From positions 1,056,708 through 1,120,707 of the forward strand of contig NZ_LT964739.1 of assembly GCF_900240265.1 (NCBI RefSeq): a stretch of 64,000 bases of DNA, in the 5' to 3' direction. Source of the stretch: Galactobacillus timonensis (GTDB lineage Bacteria; Bacillota_I; Bacilli_A; Erysipelotrichales; Erysipelotrichaceae). The position numbers and the translations under genes are program-made. Every line of letters begins with the position of its first letter. The first letter of the stretch is position 1. Positions 62,375 to 64,000 of the stretch are shown one piece after another. A model generated the notes under the pieces. The model searched no databases, was not told the origin of the DNA, and saw only the letters and a list, made by a program, of their open reading frames with translations.

Positions 62375-63832
62375 ATGAAGTTTTCGAAAATTTCAGAGAG
62401 CAACCAGGAACAGGCGGTTGCGGCATGGATTAATTATCTCAACCAGGTTCGCCTGGATCATCTGATGGAATCTCTTAATAATCAAAATGTTAATCTTCAA
62501 AATGCCATGGATTCCGTTGATGAGGCGATGGATGAGATTGACAAATATATAATTGGGCGTAATCGTGGCGGTGCGAAGGGAATGCACGGTTTCATTGCTG
62601 AAGTGGCTGAATGCGGAGTAGGAAATGCCCGCAGGCAAATACTCGGTAAAATGCCGAATTATCAATGGATAAATGATAATGGTCCGGTAGATTTAGTGAG
62701 AGACGGTGTAAATATTCAGCAAAAATTTGTTCAGTTTGGAAATCATCTGTCACTGGAGGCGATTGCACAGCATTACAAAGAGTACCCATGGTTTCTCACA
62801 AAAGGCGGAAAGTACCAGATTCCAAAAGATCACTATGAGAAAATTTTGCGTTTACTTTCCATGTCTGAGAAGGAAGCAAATAAACTTCCAAAAACTGATG
62901 GTGATGTTACGTTGAAACAATGGAAAGAAGTTCATGAATTTTTTGCACGTGGAGATATCAAGGTTCAAGACTTGGAGCCTTCAGAATTTGATTACAATGA
63001 TGTTCAGGCTGGCAAAATTCACGATACTCTACAGTGTGAAAAAAATGAATTAAAAAAGCAGGATAAGGAAATACGTAGCAAAGCATATGATGCAAGCAAA
63101 CCAAACTTAAACCAGGCTGTTAATGCAACTGTAGTTGCGGCAGTGGCTGAAGGTGGAATGACTTTTATCAGTGAGATAGTTCGAAATATTCGATCCGGCA
63201 AGAAAGTCAATGACTTTTCAAATGATGATTGGAGTGAAATATTAAGACGGTCAGGAATCAGCTCAGTAAAAGGTGGAATACGCGGTGTGACTATTTATGC
63301 ATTAACTAACTATACGGCCACACCGGCAGCGGTTGCCAGTGCGCTGTGTACAGCATCATTTGCAATCGCAGAGCAAGCTCACTTGTTGAGGACCGGGAAA
63401 ATCAATGAGACAGAATTTCTGGAAAATTCACAAATAATAAGTCTTGATAGCAGTGTCAGTGCATTGTCTTCGTTTATTGGCCAAGCGGTTATACCTGTGC
63501 CGGTATTAGGAGCAGTGATTGGAAATTCCGTTGGGATGTTCGTATATCAAATTGCAAAGGATAACTTGTCGAAGAAAGAGATGCTGCTTGTAGATAAATA
63601 TCTTAAAGAACTTGATTCCGTTAATGCCGAACTTGAGGAAAGGTATCGAATTTATATAAACAAGTTAAACTGCGCAATGACAAAGTACTATGAAATCCTC
63701 AATACAGCATTTTCTCCAAATTATGCTGAGGCTTTCGACGGATCAATCATGCTAGCAGAATTCGTTGGGGTTCCGACTGAAAAGATCCTTAAAAACAAGC
63801 AGGAAATAGATCAGTACTTTTTAGAATATTGA
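62375..63832 (+). CDS. Unknown protein with C-terminal TM pair (partner of the preceding gene)
   Basis: 485 aa. The N-terminal 230 residues are hydrophilic (NQEQAVAAWINYLNQVRLDH; GRNRGGAKGMHGFIAEVAE) and include DLVRDGVNIQQKFVQFGNH. The later part has hydrophobic stretches at about 300-320 and 355-390 (AVIPVPVLGAVIGNSVGMFV). GTG 62366 and ATG 62375 are possible starts; the ATG is 1 nt after the previous TGA. Probably acts with the upstream protein; the GFIAEVAE and NIQQKF parts recall nuclease-like effectors of polymorphic toxins, but no catalytic motif can be named. Confidence 0.7.
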   Translation: MKFSKISESNQEQAVAAWINYLNQVRLDHLMESLNNQNVNLQNAMDSVDEAMDEIDKYIIGRNRGGAKGMHGFIAEVAECGVGNARRQILGKMPNYQWINDNGPVDLVRDGVNIQQKFVQFGNHLSLEAIAQHYKEYPWFLTKGGKYQIPKDHYEKILRLLSMSEKEANKLPKTDGDVTLKQWKEVHEFFARGDIKVQDLEPSEFDYNDVQAGKIHDTLQCEKNELKKQDKEIRSKAYDASKPNLNQAVNATVVAAVAEGGMTFISEIVRNIRSGKKVNDFSNDDWSEILRRSGISSVKGGIRGVTIYALTNYTATPAAVASALCTASFAIAEQAHLLRTGKINETEFLENSQIISLDSSVSALSSFIGQAVIPVPVLGAVIGNSVGMFVYQIAKDNLSKKEMLLVDKYLKELDSVNAELEERYRIYINKLNCAMTKYYEILNTAFSPNYAEAFDGSIMLAEFVGVPTEKILKNKQEIDQYFLEY

Positions 63833-63875
63833 AATGTCTTATATCTGCTGCTGATGAATGATCCAACCATTAATC

Positions 63876-63892
63876 CCCCACTTGAAGTGGGG
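63876..63892 (+). repeat. CCCCACTT-G-AAGTGGGG palindrome
   Basis: An exact 8-bp palindrome of the kind found at ends of IS200/IS605-type elements. Nothing else of such an element lies inside the window. Confidence 0.35.
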
Positions 63893-63936
63893 CGAACGGA
63901 ATAAGCAGTAGCTTTGACAGGAGCACCAAAAGAAAA

Positions 63937-63993
63937 ACCTTGCTTTATCATGAAAGTGGGTCTAGTCAACCACAATCATAGAAAGGCAAGGTA
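63937..63993 (+). repeat. Inverted repeat at the window end
   Basis: ACCTTGCTTT and AAAGGCAAGGT, 7 bp exact, may be the leader of an insertion sequence continuing beyond the window. No gene starts inside the window. Confidence 0.3.
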
Positions 63994-64000
63994 GTCCAAT

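Noticed and set aside
63876..63892. Considered as the other end of the IS30-type element at the window start
   Set aside because: The hairpin sequence does not match the TTCCACTT/AAGTGGAA end seen at 1276-1299 beyond the short CCACTT core.

Overview
The window looks like chromosome of a moderately GC-rich Firmicute, most likely a member of the Erysipelotrichaceae (Erysipelotrichia). The reasons are AAGGAGG-type ribosome binding sites, a gatCAB amidotransferase operon directly behind pcrA-ligA, a DUF1146 protein beside a TagO/WecA-type transferase, FtsEX followed by a secreted M23 hydrolase, and a GatA signature (SDTGDS) that I associate with Erysipelotrichia and Mollicutes. The genus assignment is inference. 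No rRNA, tRNA or CRISPR array was seen.

Region 1 (1-1421) is the 3' part of an IS30-type insertion sequence plus its tail. Region 2 (1412-37066) is dense housekeeping sequence with visibly GC-rich codon usage. Its layout is: yitT-like; ftsE-ftsX-M23 hydrolase-S41 protease-uvrB (cell-wall remodelling at division joined to DNA repair); Lrp regulator-aminotransferase-nucleoid protein; SAM hydrolase; a divergent citrate synthase / isocitrate dehydrogenase-aconitase cassette (the oxidative branch leading to 2-oxoglutarate); upp-DUF1146-tagO; a PadR regulator with a DUF4097 protein; a MATE exporter; a minus-strand operon of RNA methyltransferase, pseudouridine synthase and VanY-type carboxypeptidase; then pcrA-ligA-gatCAB, an unknown membrane protein and rlmD. 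Several promoters are extended -10 elements (TGnTATAAT) without an obvious -35, and at least two genes look leaderless.

Region 3 (37067-52430) is a lower-GC accessory region full of debris: an ORF6N/PLD-like phage-type protein, a truncated SdpI-like gene, a GT-C-like membrane protein, a DUF4230 protein, a 5'-truncated IS110 transposase with a structured 3' flank, a TcmP/three-Cys radical-SAM pair, a broken restriction methylase gene, one intact and one nonsense-mutated ISL3-type transposase, a DUF6431 remnant, a DUF6442-HTH pair and a truncated CoiA-like gene.

Region 4 (52430-63832) holds the most interesting content. One apparent operon of eight genes encodes a DNA methyltransferase, an unknown 181-aa protein, a PLD-nuclease/SF2-helicase fusion, a small protein, a DndD/Rad50-like ATPase with a zinc hook, a second small protein, a 572-aa protein ending in sigma-70 regions 2 and 4, and a ribbon-helix-helix protein. 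This looks like a modification-based anti-phage system with its own sigma-like factor, and I do not recognise it as a named system. Behind it are a repeat element (direct copy of one at 46152) and two overlapping genes for glycine-zipper membrane proteins of unknown function. The window ends in a palindrome and an inverted repeat that may mark another insertion sequence.
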